Positions 1 through 8,592 of a DNA stretch of 64,000 bases are shown one piece after another (the first letter of the stretch is position 1; every line of letters begins with the position of its first letter). The stretch lies in NCBI RefSeq assembly GCF_001477625.1, contig NZ_CP013692.1, forward strand, positions 1-64,000, in the 5' to 3' direction. The position numbers and the translations under genes were made by a program. Origin of the DNA: Paucibacter sp. KCTC 42545 (GTDB taxonomy: Bacteria; Pseudomonadota; Gammaproteobacteria; Burkholderiales; Burkholderiaceae_C). The notes beneath the pieces are model-generated. The model searched no databases. It was given only the letters and a program-made list of their open reading frames with translations, and was not told where the DNA came from.

Positions 1-422
<422 letters not shown>

Positions 423-625
423 ATAACTTTGACAGTTCAGAAATGAACGTGTTCAAGGATTATTGAGTAGTCAATACAAGTTATACCGTTCTTCAAAGAA
501 GTCGGTGTTAGCGCAATCAAAAAAGCTGATTCGAGTAATATGACAAACCCTCAAACGGTGTCATAATACGACTCTACAAATTGGATCGGTTGTTCGAGCG
601 ATTGAACAGCAGATCAACCAGTTAA
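423..625 (+). other. 23S-5S internal transcribed spacer
   Basis: About 200 bases separate the 23S 3' end from the 5S gene. The stretch is clearly more AT-rich than the rest of the window. I see no tRNA cloverleaf in it. It presumably carries the processing stems for the 3' end of 23S and the 5' end of 5S, but I did not fold it. Confidence 0.7.
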
Positions 626-740
626 GCCTGATGACCATAGCGAGGCGGTCCCACTCCTTCCCATCCCGAACAGGACAGTGAAATGCCTCAGCGCCGATGA
701 TAGTGCGGATTCCCGTGTGAAAGTAGGTCATCGTCAGGCT
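626..740 (+). rRNA. rrf: 5S ribosomal RNA
   Basis: The 115-base segment matches the 5S consensus. The 5' strand GCCTGATGACCATAGCGAGG pairs with the 3' strand ending GTCATCGTCAGGC. The internal landmarks GGTCCCAC, CCCATCCCGAAC and AGCGCCGATGATAGTG are all present. It lies downstream of 23S in the same operon and is followed within about 15 bases by a strong terminator. Confidence 0.95.
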
Positions 741-750
741 AATATTAAGC

Positions 751-784
751 AAAACCCCCAGCTCGTAAGAGTTGGGGGTTTTTT
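751..784 (+). terminator. Rho-independent terminator of the rRNA operon
   Basis: The stem AACCCCCAGCT pairs with AGTTGGGGGTT (one offset base) and is followed directly by a run of T. It lies just after 5S and ends the rRNA transcript. Confidence 0.9.
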
Positions 785-850
785 GCTTTGGGGCTTCGCT
801 TTAGATTAGGCGGTAGATATTCGCGCGGCCGCTCCCTGTATGTGATGGAT

Positions 851-1471
851 TCAGTATGAGCTGGCCAACGGCCATTTCTCCAGTCGTTCAAGGTGGTGTT
901 TGCCACCATGACTGTGGATCAGCACAAATTCAGTGGCGCTCCAGGAGATTGGTCGCATCGGCTGCTTGGATATTCGCCCATGGCTGAATAGCAGCGTCAT
1001 GTGCGGAGTTCCCAGTGGATGGCGTGCGAAGCCATGCTCGGCAAGCGCTTGGGAGAGTTGTTGGATCAAGGACTGAAGTCCCGGATTCCTATGTTCTTGC
1101 TGAAAGACGAGGGCACCGTGTCCCGTCAGGCTTTGCACATGGTCGAACTCAATCTGAAAGGCATTGGCGCGGACCTGCTCTGCGGCGCGCGCGGCTGCCG
1201 ACACAACGCTTTTTGGTACACCGTCTGGATAGTCGCCTATGACTTGCAGCGTGAGGTGGAGATCTGCTGCGGCAATGGGCGTGTCCGTCCAGCGCTGTTG
1301 CGCAAGAAGGGCTTGGGCTCGCTCATAGATGTGCTGAGCCTGTTCCGCAGATGGGAAAAGCGCGAATAGGAGTTTGTGCCCATAGTTGTGGCCGGAATGC
1401 GTGTGTGATGCTTGCGCGCTCAGACCTGGCAGGTTGGCGTCGAAGCCGGGTAGTTTCAGTTGTTCGGCCAT
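851..1471 (-). CDS. thpR: RNA 2',3'-cyclic phosphodiesterase (2H phosphoesterase, ThpR family)
   Basis: The 206-residue protein has the two catalytic H-x-T/S-x motifs of the 2H phosphoesterase superfamily: HLTL at about residues 72-75 and HMTL at about 157-160. Spacing and length fit bacterial ThpR/LigT, which hydrolyses 2',3'-cyclic phosphate RNA ends and was first assayed as a 2'-5' RNA ligase. The segment before the first motif (LLFALFPS) is the usual first beta strand, extended here by about 30 residues. It is the last gene of a minus-strand run with the hydrolase and acyl-CoA ligase upstream, separated by only 17 bases. The physiological RNA substrate is unknown. Confidence 0.88.
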   Translation of the reverse strand: MAEQLKLPGFDANLPGLSAQASHTHSGHNYGHKLLFALFPSAEQAQHIYERAQALLAQQRWTDTPIAAADLHLTLQVIGDYPDGVPKSVVSAAARAAEQVRANAFQIEFDHVQSLTGHGALVFQQEHRNPGLQSLIQQLSQALAEHGFARHPLGTPHMTLLFSHGRISKQPMRPISWSATEFVLIHSHGGKHHLERLEKWPLASSY

Positions 1472-1488
1472 GCCGGGCTAAAAAGAAT

Positions 1489-2442
1489 TCAGAGATTGAT
1501 GACCGCCTCATCCTGGAGTTTGAGGGCACCCGCTTCGGCCAATTCTTGCAGAAGTGCCAAGCTCCAATCTGCGACTGACTGATCGTCGAAGTAATTCTGC
1601 CAAATGGCGACGTGAACGGTATTGCTCAATAGCCAGTTGATAAAGCCTAGTCGGCTTTGCCGTTCGATTTCGAGCAGTCGAAACTTGATCAAGGCTTTGG
1701 CGGCATGGCGGGCGTGGCGTTGGGGGTTCGCCCGAAAAAAGGCCAGGCGCTTGCGTGCAATTGCCAGTGCGGCGCTGACATCACTGAAGGCAGGGCCGTG
1801 GCCGGGAACGACGACGCGCGCGGGTAGCGAGTCGATCAGGTCCAGGGTAGCCTCAACTTCGGAGAAGCCTTGCTCACAGGCCTTGTCTGCTCGGCCTAGC
1901 GCCGGAAAGACGATGCCAAAGCCGTGCTGCCAGAGCGCAGCGGCAGAGACGAGGATGGCGGCCTCGGGTTCGAACAAAACGACGGAATGCGGGTTATGAC
2001 CAGGGGCAGCATGAATCTGCCAACGGCGCCGACCCTGGATCAATTCGCTGCCCGGGCTCAGGACTTGGCTTGGCACGAAGCGCGGGCAAGTTTGACCGGT
2101 GCTGCCATAGCTCAGTCCAGCCTCGTCCCAACGTAATGCCGCGTCGAAATCACCGGGCGGAATCGCGATTGGGCAGGCGAAGTGCTGGCTCAACAAGGCA
2201 TTGCCGCCGCAATGGTCGGAATGCAAATGGGTATTGGCGATCAGGCGCAGGCCTGGCTGGGCGTGATCGGCCAGCGCGTGCTGCACCAAGGCCAAAGTTT
2301 GATCGCCGTGGGTGCAGTAGCCGCTGTCGATCAGTACCGCGCCTTGCTCGTCTATACCCTGTAGCAGAAGGGAGTTAGACGAGAGCCAACCGCGCTCCAG
2401 CATGCGGACGTCGGCGGGCAGCAAGGCATGGCTGCTCATCAA
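1489..2442 (-). CDS. Metallo-beta-lactamase fold hydrolase
   Basis: The 317-residue protein has the diagnostic metal-binding motif THLHSDHCGG at about residues 71-80. Later metal ligands are likely in APGHNPHSV and in VPGHGP. This is the glyoxalase II/RNase Z-like hydrolase fold, probably cytoplasmic because no signal peptide is seen. Its start overlaps the stop of the upstream acyl-CoA ligase by 4 bases (ATGA), so the two are translationally coupled. A role in thioester or acyl metabolism is suggested only by that neighbour. The substrate cannot be read from the sequence. Confidence 0.85.
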   Translation of the reverse strand: MMSSHALLPADVRMLERGWLSSNSLLLQGIDEQGAVLIDSGYCTHGDQTLALVQHALADHAQPGLRLIANTHLHSDHCGGNALLSQHFACPIAIPPGDFDAALRWDEAGLSYGSTGQTCPRFVPSQVLSPGSELIQGRRRWQIHAAPGHNPHSVVLFEPEAAILVSAAALWQHGFGIVFPALGRADKACEQGFSEVEATLDLIDSLPARVVVPGHGPAFSDVSAALAIARKRLAFFRANPQRHARHAAKALIKFRLLEIERQSRLGFINWLLSNTVHVAIWQNYFDDQSVADWSLALLQELAEAGALKLQDEAVINL

Positions 2443-4154
2443 CTGCTGCGCAGTTCGCGGCGCAGGATCTTGCCCACATTGCTCTTGGGCAGCTCATCGC
2501 GGAATTCGATGTACTTCGGGCGCTTGTAGGCGGTCATTTGCTCTTGGCAGTAGCGGGCCAAGTCTTCCTCGGCCAAGGCCTGATCGCGCTTCACCACGAA
2601 GAGTTTGACGGCCTCGCCCGAGCGGCTGTCGTTAACGCCCACGGCGGCGCATTCGAGCACGCCTGGGTGCATGCTGACGACTTGCTCGACCTCGGTCGGG
2701 TAGACGTTGAAGCCAGAGACCAAGATCATGTCCTTCTTGCGGTCCACGATGCGGACATGGCCGGTCTCATCCATCACGCCAATATCGCCGCTCTTGAAGA
2801 AGCCGTCGGCATACATGGCTTGCGCCGTGTCTTCGGGGCGGTTCCAGTAGCCGGCCATGACCTGGGGGCCGCGGATGCAGATTTCACCGCGCACGCCGAT
2901 CGGTTGATCGTGGCCGTCATCGTCACGGATGGCGATCTCGGTGGAGGGCACGGGCAGGCCGATGCTGCCGTTGAAGGCGCTGATGTCCAGGCGATTGATG
3001 GTGGCGACCGGCGCGGTCTCTGAGAGGCCGTAACCCTCCACCACGGGGCAGCCGGTGATCTTGAGCCACTTCTCGGCGGTGGCTTGTTGAACCGCCATGC
3101 CGCCGCCATTGGAGATCAGCAATTCGCTGAAGTCCAAGCGGGCAAATCGGGGCTCATTCGCCAGGGCGTTGAAGAGCGTATTGACCGCAGGAAAAATGTG
3201 CACCTTGTGGCTTTGCAAAGTGTCGATGAAACCGGGGATGTCGCGTGGATTGGGAATCAAGAGATTCATCATGCCCATGCGGGTGCCCAACATGTAGCAG
3301 GCCGTCAAGGCGAAGATGTGATACAGCGGCAGCGCGCAAACAATGGTCAGCGCTTGTTGCTGATCGCCGCGCTGCTGCAGGGCGGGCATGAACCAGGCCT
3401 CGCTTTGCAAGATATTGGCCAGCACATTGCGGTGCAGGAGCGTGGCGCCCTTGGACAAACCTGTCGTGCCGCCGGTGTACTGCAAAAAGGCCACGTCGTC
3501 GGGGCCGAGCTCAGGGCGCTTCAGATTCAGTTGGCGGCCGGCTTCCAGGGCTTTGTGAAAGCGGGTGACGCTGCGGCCCTTGTCGGTCGGCAGGCGGAAC
3601 TCTGGCACCATTTTCTTCACATGGCGCACGGCGAAGTTCAGCAGCGGGCCGCGCCACCAGTTCTGCAGATCGCCCATGGATGCGATCAAGACTTGGCGCA
3701 CATCTGTCTGGTCAATGACTTCTTCAAGCGTGGCGGCGAAGTTCTCCAGCACGATGATGGCCTGCGCGCCGGAGTCCTTGAGTTGATGCGCCAACTCGCG
3801 CGGGGTGTACAGCGGGTTGACGTTGACCACGATGCAGCCGGCGCGCAGCACCGCCGCGATGGCCACCATATAGGGCAGCACATTGGGCATCATGATGGCC
3901 ACCCGCGCCCCTTTGGCCAGGCCTTTGCTCTGCAGCCAGGCCGCCAGTGCGGTGGCATGTGCATCGAGTTCGCCGTAGCTCAGGCGCTGGCCCATGCACT
4001 CGGCGGCATCGCGCTTGGCGTATTTGCGAAATGCCTCATCCAGCAAATCCACCAGCGAGCGGTAGACCCCGCAGTCGATCTCCGCCTGCACGCCGGGCGG
4101 GTAGCTTTTCAGCCAGGGCTTGGCGCTTGAGCTAGTGCCGTTTGATTCGGGCAT
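2439..4154 (-). CDS. fadD: Long-chain fatty acid--CoA ligase (AMP-binding enzyme)
   Basis: This is an adenylate-forming enzyme. The phosphate-binding loop YTGGTTGLSKGA lies near residue 230. The adenylation motif GYGLSETAP and the C-terminal hinge DRKKDMILVSGFNVYPTE follow, and the last lysine (SNVGKILRR) is conserved. The N-terminus (KPWLKSYPPGV) matches FadD, so I chose the ATG at 4154; an in-frame ATG at 4217 would add 21 residues. FadD activates fatty acids to acyl-CoA at the inner membrane for beta-oxidation or lipid synthesis. It overlaps the hydrolase gene downstream by 4 bases. Chain-length preference is not readable. Confidence 0.9.
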   Translation of the reverse strand: MPESNGTSSSAKPWLKSYPPGVQAEIDCGVYRSLVDLLDEAFRKYAKRDAAECMGQRLSYGELDAHATALAAWLQSKGLAKGARVAIMMPNVLPYMVAIAAVLRAGCIVVNVNPLYTPRELAHQLKDSGAQAIIVLENFAATLEEVIDQTDVRQVLIASMGDLQNWWRGPLLNFAVRHVKKMVPEFRLPTDKGRSVTRFHKALEAGRQLNLKRPELGPDDVAFLQYTGGTTGLSKGATLLHRNVLANILQSEAWFMPALQQRGDQQQALTIVCALPLYHIFALTACYMLGTRMGMMNLLIPNPRDIPGFIDTLQSHKVHIFPAVNTLFNALANEPRFARLDFSELLISNGGGMAVQQATAEKWLKITGCPVVEGYGLSETAPVATINRLDISAFNGSIGLPVPSTEIAIRDDDGHDQPIGVRGEICIRGPQVMAGYWNRPEDTAQAMYADGFFKSGDIGVMDETGHVRIVDRKKDMILVSGFNVYPTEVEQVVSMHPGVLECAAVGVNDSRSGEAVKLFVVKRDQALAEEDLARYCQEQMTAYKRPKYIEFRDELPKSNVGKILRRELRSS

Positions 4155-4242
4155 TAGGCGATGGATGTCGGCGGTCGCTGTAGGCACGGGCAAAGCTCCA
4201 AAGTGGTTGGCGCCCATGGTGCGGGCAGCGGCCCGCTCCCGG

Positions 4243-4986
4243 CTAGGGTAATTGCCCTAGGGGCTCGTCACCTGGGAGACAGCGATTGGTCTCTAGCCGA
4301 TGGACGGCGGCCTCGCTGAACAGCAGCGAGAGCAAGTTGAGTTCGCGCTGGCGGACGATGGCCAGAAAGTCGCTGGCGCCGCGCATGGCTTTGAAGGTGT
4401 CGAAGCCTTGTTCCAAAAAGCTCTGCAGCTCGGCCAGGCCGGCGGCTGCAGCCGGCCCGCGCATCAGGCGCAAGGCCTGGCGCAGCAAGGGCTTGCGGGT
4501 CAGCTCGTCGAGCGAGCGGCCCACCTCCAGCGTCAGCTCGATCTGCAGGCGCCGGTTCGCTTCATCGCCGCAGTTGAACCAGGCACGGGCATAGCGGGGC
4601 GCCGTCAATGCATCTTCGCCCAGCAAGGTAGCCATGCGGGTGTCAAAGCTTTCAGACAAGGCATGCAACTGGGCCAGCCGCGCCACGGTGGACACCACTT
4701 CATTGGGGAACAGCTTCACCATCGCCGGCACCACGCGCGCGAACTGGGCATCCCGCCGGGAGAAGTCGGCCGGGCCGTAGAGATCTTCCAGAAAAAAGCG
4801 TGCGGGTTGTGCGTAGCGGCTGGAGTTCAGCAGATCGGTGTACGTGCGCGCAAAGCGTTGCTGCTGGTAATGCTTGAGTGCCTCCACCTGGCGCGTCAGG
4901 GCCGGGTCGCCGCTGCGCAGGCTGCGGTGGCGCTCAACGTCTTGCAAATGGGCCAGGATGCTGGTGACGGAGGTTTCTGAATCCAT
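4243..4986 (-). CDS. FFLEDLY-motif protein of unknown function
   Basis: The protein of about 247 residues contains FFLEDLYGP near residue 65, a signature of a conserved proteobacterial protein of unknown function. It looks largely helical and cytoplasmic, with no signal peptide or membrane segment. I chose the ATG at 4986 (MDSETSV): upstream in-frame codons would run into the divergent hydrolase promoter and the extra residues look random. It reads in the same direction as the fadD-like gene and could be the first gene of that transcript. No function is assigned. Confidence 0.75.
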   Translation of the reverse strand: MDSETSVTSILAHLQDVERHRSLRSGDPALTRQVEALKHYQQQRFARTYTDLLNSSRYAQPARFFLEDLYGPADFSRRDAQFARVVPAMVKLFPNEVVSTVARLAQLHALSESFDTRMATLLGEDALTAPRYARAWFNCGDEANRRLQIELTLEVGRSLDELTRKPLLRQALRLMRGPAAAAGLAELQSFLEQGFDTFKAMRGASDFLAIVRQRELNLLSLLFSEAAVHRLETNRCLPGDEPLGQLP

Positions 4987-5046
4987 GTGCGCCCGGGGCA
5001 GTGGTTTGCGCCTCATTGTGCCTGTGCCGGCTTTTACACTGCAGGC

Positions 5047-6042
5047 ATGAATGCATGGATACAGCGGCTGCAATTCCTCTTGCGCCTCAGCGTGGGCCTG
5101 GGGCTTGTGGCCTACTTCGGCCAGCAAGGGCGGCCCGGTCTAGGCGTTGCCCTGGCGTTGTTGGCGGTGTTTGCCCATGTCTGGGCATCGCTGCCTTTGT
5201 TTGCGGCCCTGGCCTGGGTCAATCGCCAGCCGCAAGGCCATGGCCATGGCCCCGGCGCCTGGGAGCTATTGCAAGCCTGGTGGCGGGAGTTGCCCGCGCT
5301 GGAGCGGGTGTTTTCCTGGCGCCAGCCCTTTGCGGCCCAAGCCTTTGCGCAGAATTTGCCCCTTGCCGCCTCGTCTGATCAGCCGCCGCCTCGCCGCACT
5401 GGCGTTTTGCTGGTGCATGGCTTTTGCTGCAATCGCGGTTTGTGGAATGGCTGGATGCAGCGCTTGCAGGCCGACGGCCATCCGTATCTCGCGCTGACGC
5501 TGGAGCCCGCCTTTGGCTCGATCGACGCCTATGCCGATGCCATCGAGGCCGCGCTGCGTGAGTTGACCCTCGCCAGCGGAGGCGCGCCACCGGTGATCGT
5601 GGCCCACAGCATGGGCGGCCTGGCGGTGCGGGCTTGGTGGCGGCGCCATGGCTCGGGGGCTGTGCCTGGGGCGACGCGGGTGCGCCGGGTGCTGACCTTG
5701 GGCACACCGCATGCCGGCACCTGGTCGGCCTATATGGCGGCGGCACGCAATGCCCACCAGATGCGCTATGGCAGCCCTTGGCTGGCGCAATTGGCGGCGC
5801 AGGAGCCGGCGGACCTGGGCGCGCAGTTCGACTGCTATTTCAGCCACTGCGACCAGATCGTGTTTCCCTCCAGCTCGGCCTTGTTGCCCGGCTCGCGCGC
5901 CATCGAAATGACTGCTGTTGGGCACTTGGGCCTCGTGTTCGCACCGCGTGTGCTGGCCGACTTGCTGCAACTGCTCGGCGAAGCGCCTGCCGACGCCGCC
6001 ACAACGCCCGCCGCGCATACAGCGCCCACAAAAAAGCCCTGA
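5047..6042 (+). CDS. Alpha/beta hydrolase, lipase/esterase-like
   Basis: The 331-residue protein starts with one or two hydrophobic segments (about residues 7-65), so it is probably anchored in the inner membrane. The hydrolase domain has the oxyanion-hole strand GVLLVHGFCCN and the nucleophile elbow VAHSMGGLA, with the serine in G/A-H-S-M-G-G. A likely catalytic histidine lies in TAVGHLGLVF near the C-terminus, and an aspartate in FSHCDQIVFP. This is the layout of triacylglycerol-lipase-like esterases. The start is the ATG at 5047, only 60 bases from the divergent FFLEDLY gene, so the two share a short promoter region. Confidence 0.8.
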   Translation: MNAWIQRLQFLLRLSVGLGLVAYFGQQGRPGLGVALALLAVFAHVWASLPLFAALAWVNRQPQGHGHGPGAWELLQAWWRELPALERVFSWRQPFAAQAFAQNLPLAASSDQPPPRRTGVLLVHGFCCNRGLWNGWMQRLQADGHPYLALTLEPAFGSIDAYADAIEAALRELTLASGGAPPVIVAHSMGGLAVRAWWRRHGSGAVPGATRVRRVLTLGTPHAGTWSAYMAAARNAHQMRYGSPWLAQLAAQEPADLGAQFDCYFSHCDQIVFPSSSALLPGSRAIEMTAVGHLGLVFAPRVLADLLQLLGEAPADAATTPAAHTAPTKKP

Positions 6043-6076
6043 GGCACGTCCACCGAAGTGGCGCACATCAGGGCTT
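6034..6076. terminator. Shared hairpin between convergent hydrolase and hppD genes
   Basis: AAGCCCTGA (6034-6042) pairs with TCAGGGCTT (6068-6076). A smaller CCAC/GTGG stem sits in the loop. The left arm contains the stop codon of the hydrolase gene and is preceded by an A run, so the hairpin best suits termination of the minus-strand hppD transcript and may act in both directions. Confidence 0.6.
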
Positions 6077-6114
6077 GGCATTGACGGCGCGCTGCCGCGC
6101 CGGCCTGGCCTTGT

Positions 6115-7248
6115 TTACTTGACGGCTTCGTCCACCTTCAAAACGCCGCGGCGGATTTGATCCAGCTCGATGCTTTCGAACAGGGCTTTGAAGTTGCCCT
6201 CGCCGAAGCCTTCATTGCCCTTGCGCTGAATCAGCTCGAAGAAGATCGGGCCGATGACTTCCTTGGAGAAAATCTGCAGCAGCAGCTCGTTCGGAGCGTC
6301 CAGGTGGGCGGCGCCGTCGATCAGGATGCGCAGGCGGCGCAGCTCATCCACATTCTCGCCATGGCCGGGCAGGCGCTTGTCGATCAGGTCGAAATAGGTC
6401 TCGATGGTGTCTTGGAACTCGACGCCGGTGGCCTTCATGCCTTCCACCGTGCTGTAGATATTGTCCGTACCCATGGCGACGTGCTGGATGCCTTCGCCGC
6501 TGTACAGGTCCAGGTACTCGGCGATCTGGCTCTTGTCGTCGCTGCTCTCGTTGATCGGGATGCGGATCTTGCCGCAAGGGCTGGTCATGGCCTTGCTCTT
6601 CAGACCGGTCAGCTTGCCTTCGATGTCGAAGTAGCGCACTTCGCGGAAGTTGAAGAAGCGCTCGTAGAACTCGGCCCATTCCTTCATGCGGCCGCGGAAG
6701 ACGTTGTGCGTCAGGTGGTCGATATAGGTCAGGCCATGGCCCACGGGGTTGGCGGGCACGGCTTTGCCCTCGGCGTCGAGCAGGGGTACGAAGTCGACGT
6801 CGTAGATGCTGATATTGCCGATGGCGCCTTGCGGGGCGTCATCCTTGCCTTGCCAGCGGTCAACGAAGTAGATCAGCGAATCGCCAATGCCCTTGATGGC
6901 CGGGATGTTCAGCTCCATCGGGCCGGCCTTGTTGTCAAAGCCCCAGGCGCCCAGTTCCAGTGCGCGCTTGTAGGCTTGAGCCGCATCGTTAACGCGGAAG
7001 GCAATGGCGCAGATCGAGGGGCCGTGCAAGCGCGCGAAGCGCTGAGCGAAAGAGTCGGCCTCGGCGTTGATGATGAAGTTCACGCCGCCTTGGCGGTACA
7101 GCGTGACGTTCTTGTGGCGGTGCTTGGCCACGGCGGTGAAGCCCATGGTTTCAAACAGCTTGCCCAGTTGGGCGGGTTCGGGGGCGGCGAATTCGATGAA
7201 CTCAAAGCCGTTGGTGCCCATCGGGTTGTCCCAGGGGGTGAATGCCAT
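6115..7248 (-). CDS. hppD: 4-hydroxyphenylpyruvate dioxygenase
   Basis: The 377-residue protein has two vicinal-oxygen-chelate domains. The three iron ligands expected for HPPD are visible: His178 in IDHLTHNV, His256 in GIQHVAMGTDNI and Glu338 in FFELIQRKG. The C-terminal helix with GNFKALFESIE closes the active site. The enzyme converts 4-hydroxyphenylpyruvate to homogentisate in tyrosine and phenylalanine breakdown, in the cytoplasm. The gene is divergent from an Lrp/AsnC-type regulator, which probably controls it through the paired palindromes at 7366-7423. No other gene of the homogentisate pathway lies in this window. Confidence 0.97.
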   Translation of the reverse strand: MAFTPWDNPMGTNGFEFIEFAAPEPAQLGKLFETMGFTAVAKHRHKNVTLYRQGGVNFIINAEADSFAQRFARLHGPSICAIAFRVNDAAQAYKRALELGAWGFDNKAGPMELNIPAIKGIGDSLIYFVDRWQGKDDAPQGAIGNISIYDVDFVPLLDAEGKAVPANPVGHGLTYIDHLTHNVFRGRMKEWAEFYERFFNFREVRYFDIEGKLTGLKSKAMTSPCGKIRIPINESSDDKSQIAEYLDLYSGEGIQHVAMGTDNIYSTVEGMKATGVEFQDTIETYFDLIDKRLPGHGENVDELRRLRILIDGAAHLDAPNELLLQIFSKEVIGPIFFELIQRKGNEGFGEGNFKALFESIELDQIRRGVLKVDEAVK

Positions 7249-7365
7249 GTTTTGCTCCTAGATGTTTTGCGCCAGCAGAACTCGCCCCGGTGCCCGCCTT
7301 GAATGCGGCGTCAATCAATCCCGGCGGCGGCCCTGCGAAAGACTTGTGACTGTAGGGTCGGAGCT

Positions 7366-7423
7366 GCGCAGGATTCATGCGAACTCAGGCGTGCGCCAGC
7401 GCTGCCGCGCAGGAATCCTGCGA
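7366..7423. promoter_or_regulatory. Paired palindromic operators between hppD and the Lrp/AsnC gene
   Basis: GCGCAGGATTCATGCGA (7366-7382) and GCGCAGGAATCCTGCGA (7407-7423) are identical at 15 of 17 positions. The second contains a perfect palindrome with 7-base arms around a central A; the first matches at 6 of 7 arm positions. Their starts are 41 bases apart, close to four helical turns, so a multimeric Lrp-type protein could hold both on one face of the helix. The second ends 12 bases before the regulator start codon, which suggests autoregulation. Function is inferred. Confidence 0.7.
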
Positions 7424-7434
7424 CACTTTGCAGA

Positions 7435-7917
7435 ATGGGAAATGAAATTCAGCTTGATGCGATTGATCGGCGCATTCTGAGAGCGTTGCAGCTTGACGGC
7501 CGCGTCACTTACGACGCCTTGGCCGAGCAAGTCAGCCTTTCCGCTTCGGCGGTGCTGCGCCGCGTGCGGCGCCTGGAAGAAAGCGGCGCCATCTCCGCCT
7601 ATGTGGCCCTGGTGGCGCCCGCCAAGGTCGGCTTGGGGCTGACGGCCTACATCAATGTGCGCCTGGAAAAACACACCGAGAGCCATAAGCGCAACCCGAT
7701 GGATTTGTTCCGCGCAGCGGTGCAGACCTGGCCGGAGGTGGTGGAGTGCGCGGCGCTGACCGGTGAGATGGACTATCTGCTGCGCGTGGTGGTGCAGGAC
7801 ATGGCGCATTACGCCCGCTTCATCACCGACACCTTGCTCAAGCACCCCAGCGTGCAAGACTGCAAAACCAGCTTTGTGCTGGATCACCTGAAGAACACCA
7901 CCGCCGTGCCGGTGTGA
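7435..7917 (+). CDS. Lrp/AsnC family transcriptional regulator
   Basis: The 160-residue protein has the AsnC-type winged helix-turn-helix (DAIDRRILRALQLDGRV, then LSASAVLRRVRRLEESGAI). A RAM/AsnC ligand-binding domain follows (VVECAALTGEMDYLLRVVVQDM). The ATG at 7435 gives the normal family start; longer in-frame openings run through the operator region. It is divergent from hppD, an arrangement in which such regulators often respond to tyrosine or a related amino acid. Autoregulation is likely, given a palindrome 12 bases upstream. The effector is not readable. Confidence 0.92.
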   Translation: MGNEIQLDAIDRRILRALQLDGRVTYDALAEQVSLSASAVLRRVRRLEESGAISAYVALVAPAKVGLGLTAYINVRLEKHTESHKRNPMDLFRAAVQTWPEVVECAALTGEMDYLLRVVVQDMAHYARFITDTLLKHPSVQDCKTSFVLDHLKNTTAVPV

Positions 7918-7962
7918 GGGTGCGTGCTTCCCTGGGCGAGGCTTAGCTGGGCTTAGATTGGC

Positions 7963-8592
7963 TTAACGCTTGCGCAGCTGCACCGCCAGCTCGAACCAGC
8001 CTTGGTTGTGGGCTTGTGAGGCATAGGGCGGCGCGGGCCAATCCCAGAGCGTGGCCGGGAACAGGGCTCGCATCGCGTTGATGTCGCAGTGATAGGGCGG
8101 GCCTTCCACCACGCCCTCGCTGGCGTTGTCGCGCCGCGCCTGCATGAACAAGGCCAGTAGGTAGCCGCCGGGCTTGAGCCAGCGGTGAATCTGCGCGGCA
8201 TAAGTCTGCCAATGATCCGGGTGAAGGGCGCACAAACAGGTCTGTTCGTAGACCCGGTCGAGCAGCTCCGGCGCCTGCCACTGCAGCACATCGGCCAGCT
8301 CCACCCGGCCCGGCAGTTGGCCCAGCTTGGCGCGCGCAATCTCCACGGCGGCGGGGGTGTAGTCCAGCCCGATGGCGGCCACGCCAGCTTCGCCCAGCGC
8401 CACCAGCTCATGGCCGCGGCCGCAGCCCGGCACCAGGATGCTCATGCCGGGGCGAATCACGCCGGCCGTCAGCCACTGCAGCAATTGCGGATGCGGTGCG
8501 CCGCGGTCCCAGGCGGTCTGGCCGCTGGCGAAACGTTCTTTCCAAAATTCGGGGCTGGGGCCGGCCATGGTGGGTCTTTCAGTCAAATTCAT
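7963..8592 (-). CDS. SAM-dependent methyltransferase, TPMT-like
   Basis: The 209-residue protein carries the thiopurine-methyltransferase-type entry motif (FWKERFASGQTAWDRG). A class I SAM-binding loop follows (ILVPGCGRGHELVALGEAG), then acidic motif II (GLDYTPAAVEIA). Bacterial members methylate thiols, tellurite, selenite or thiopurines; the substrate here is unknown. The frame starts at 8592 and overlaps the upstream HDOD gene by 14 bases. The ATG at 8568 (MAGPSPEF) is an equally good start without overlap. It probably shares a transcript with the HDOD gene. Confidence 0.85.
   Translation of the reverse strand: MNLTERPTMAGPSPEFWKERFASGQTAWDRGAPHPQLLQWLTAGVIRPGMSILVPGCGRGHELVALGEAGVAAIGLDYTPAAVEIARAKLGQLPGRVELADVLQWQAPELLDRVYEQTCLCALHPDHWQTYAAQIHRWLKPGGYLLALFMQARRDNASEGVVEGPPYHCDINAMRALFPATLWDWPAPPYASQAHNQGWFELAVQLRKR

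Noticed and set aside
561-752. Minus-strand frame of 63 codons
   Set aside because: It is antisense to 5S rRNA.
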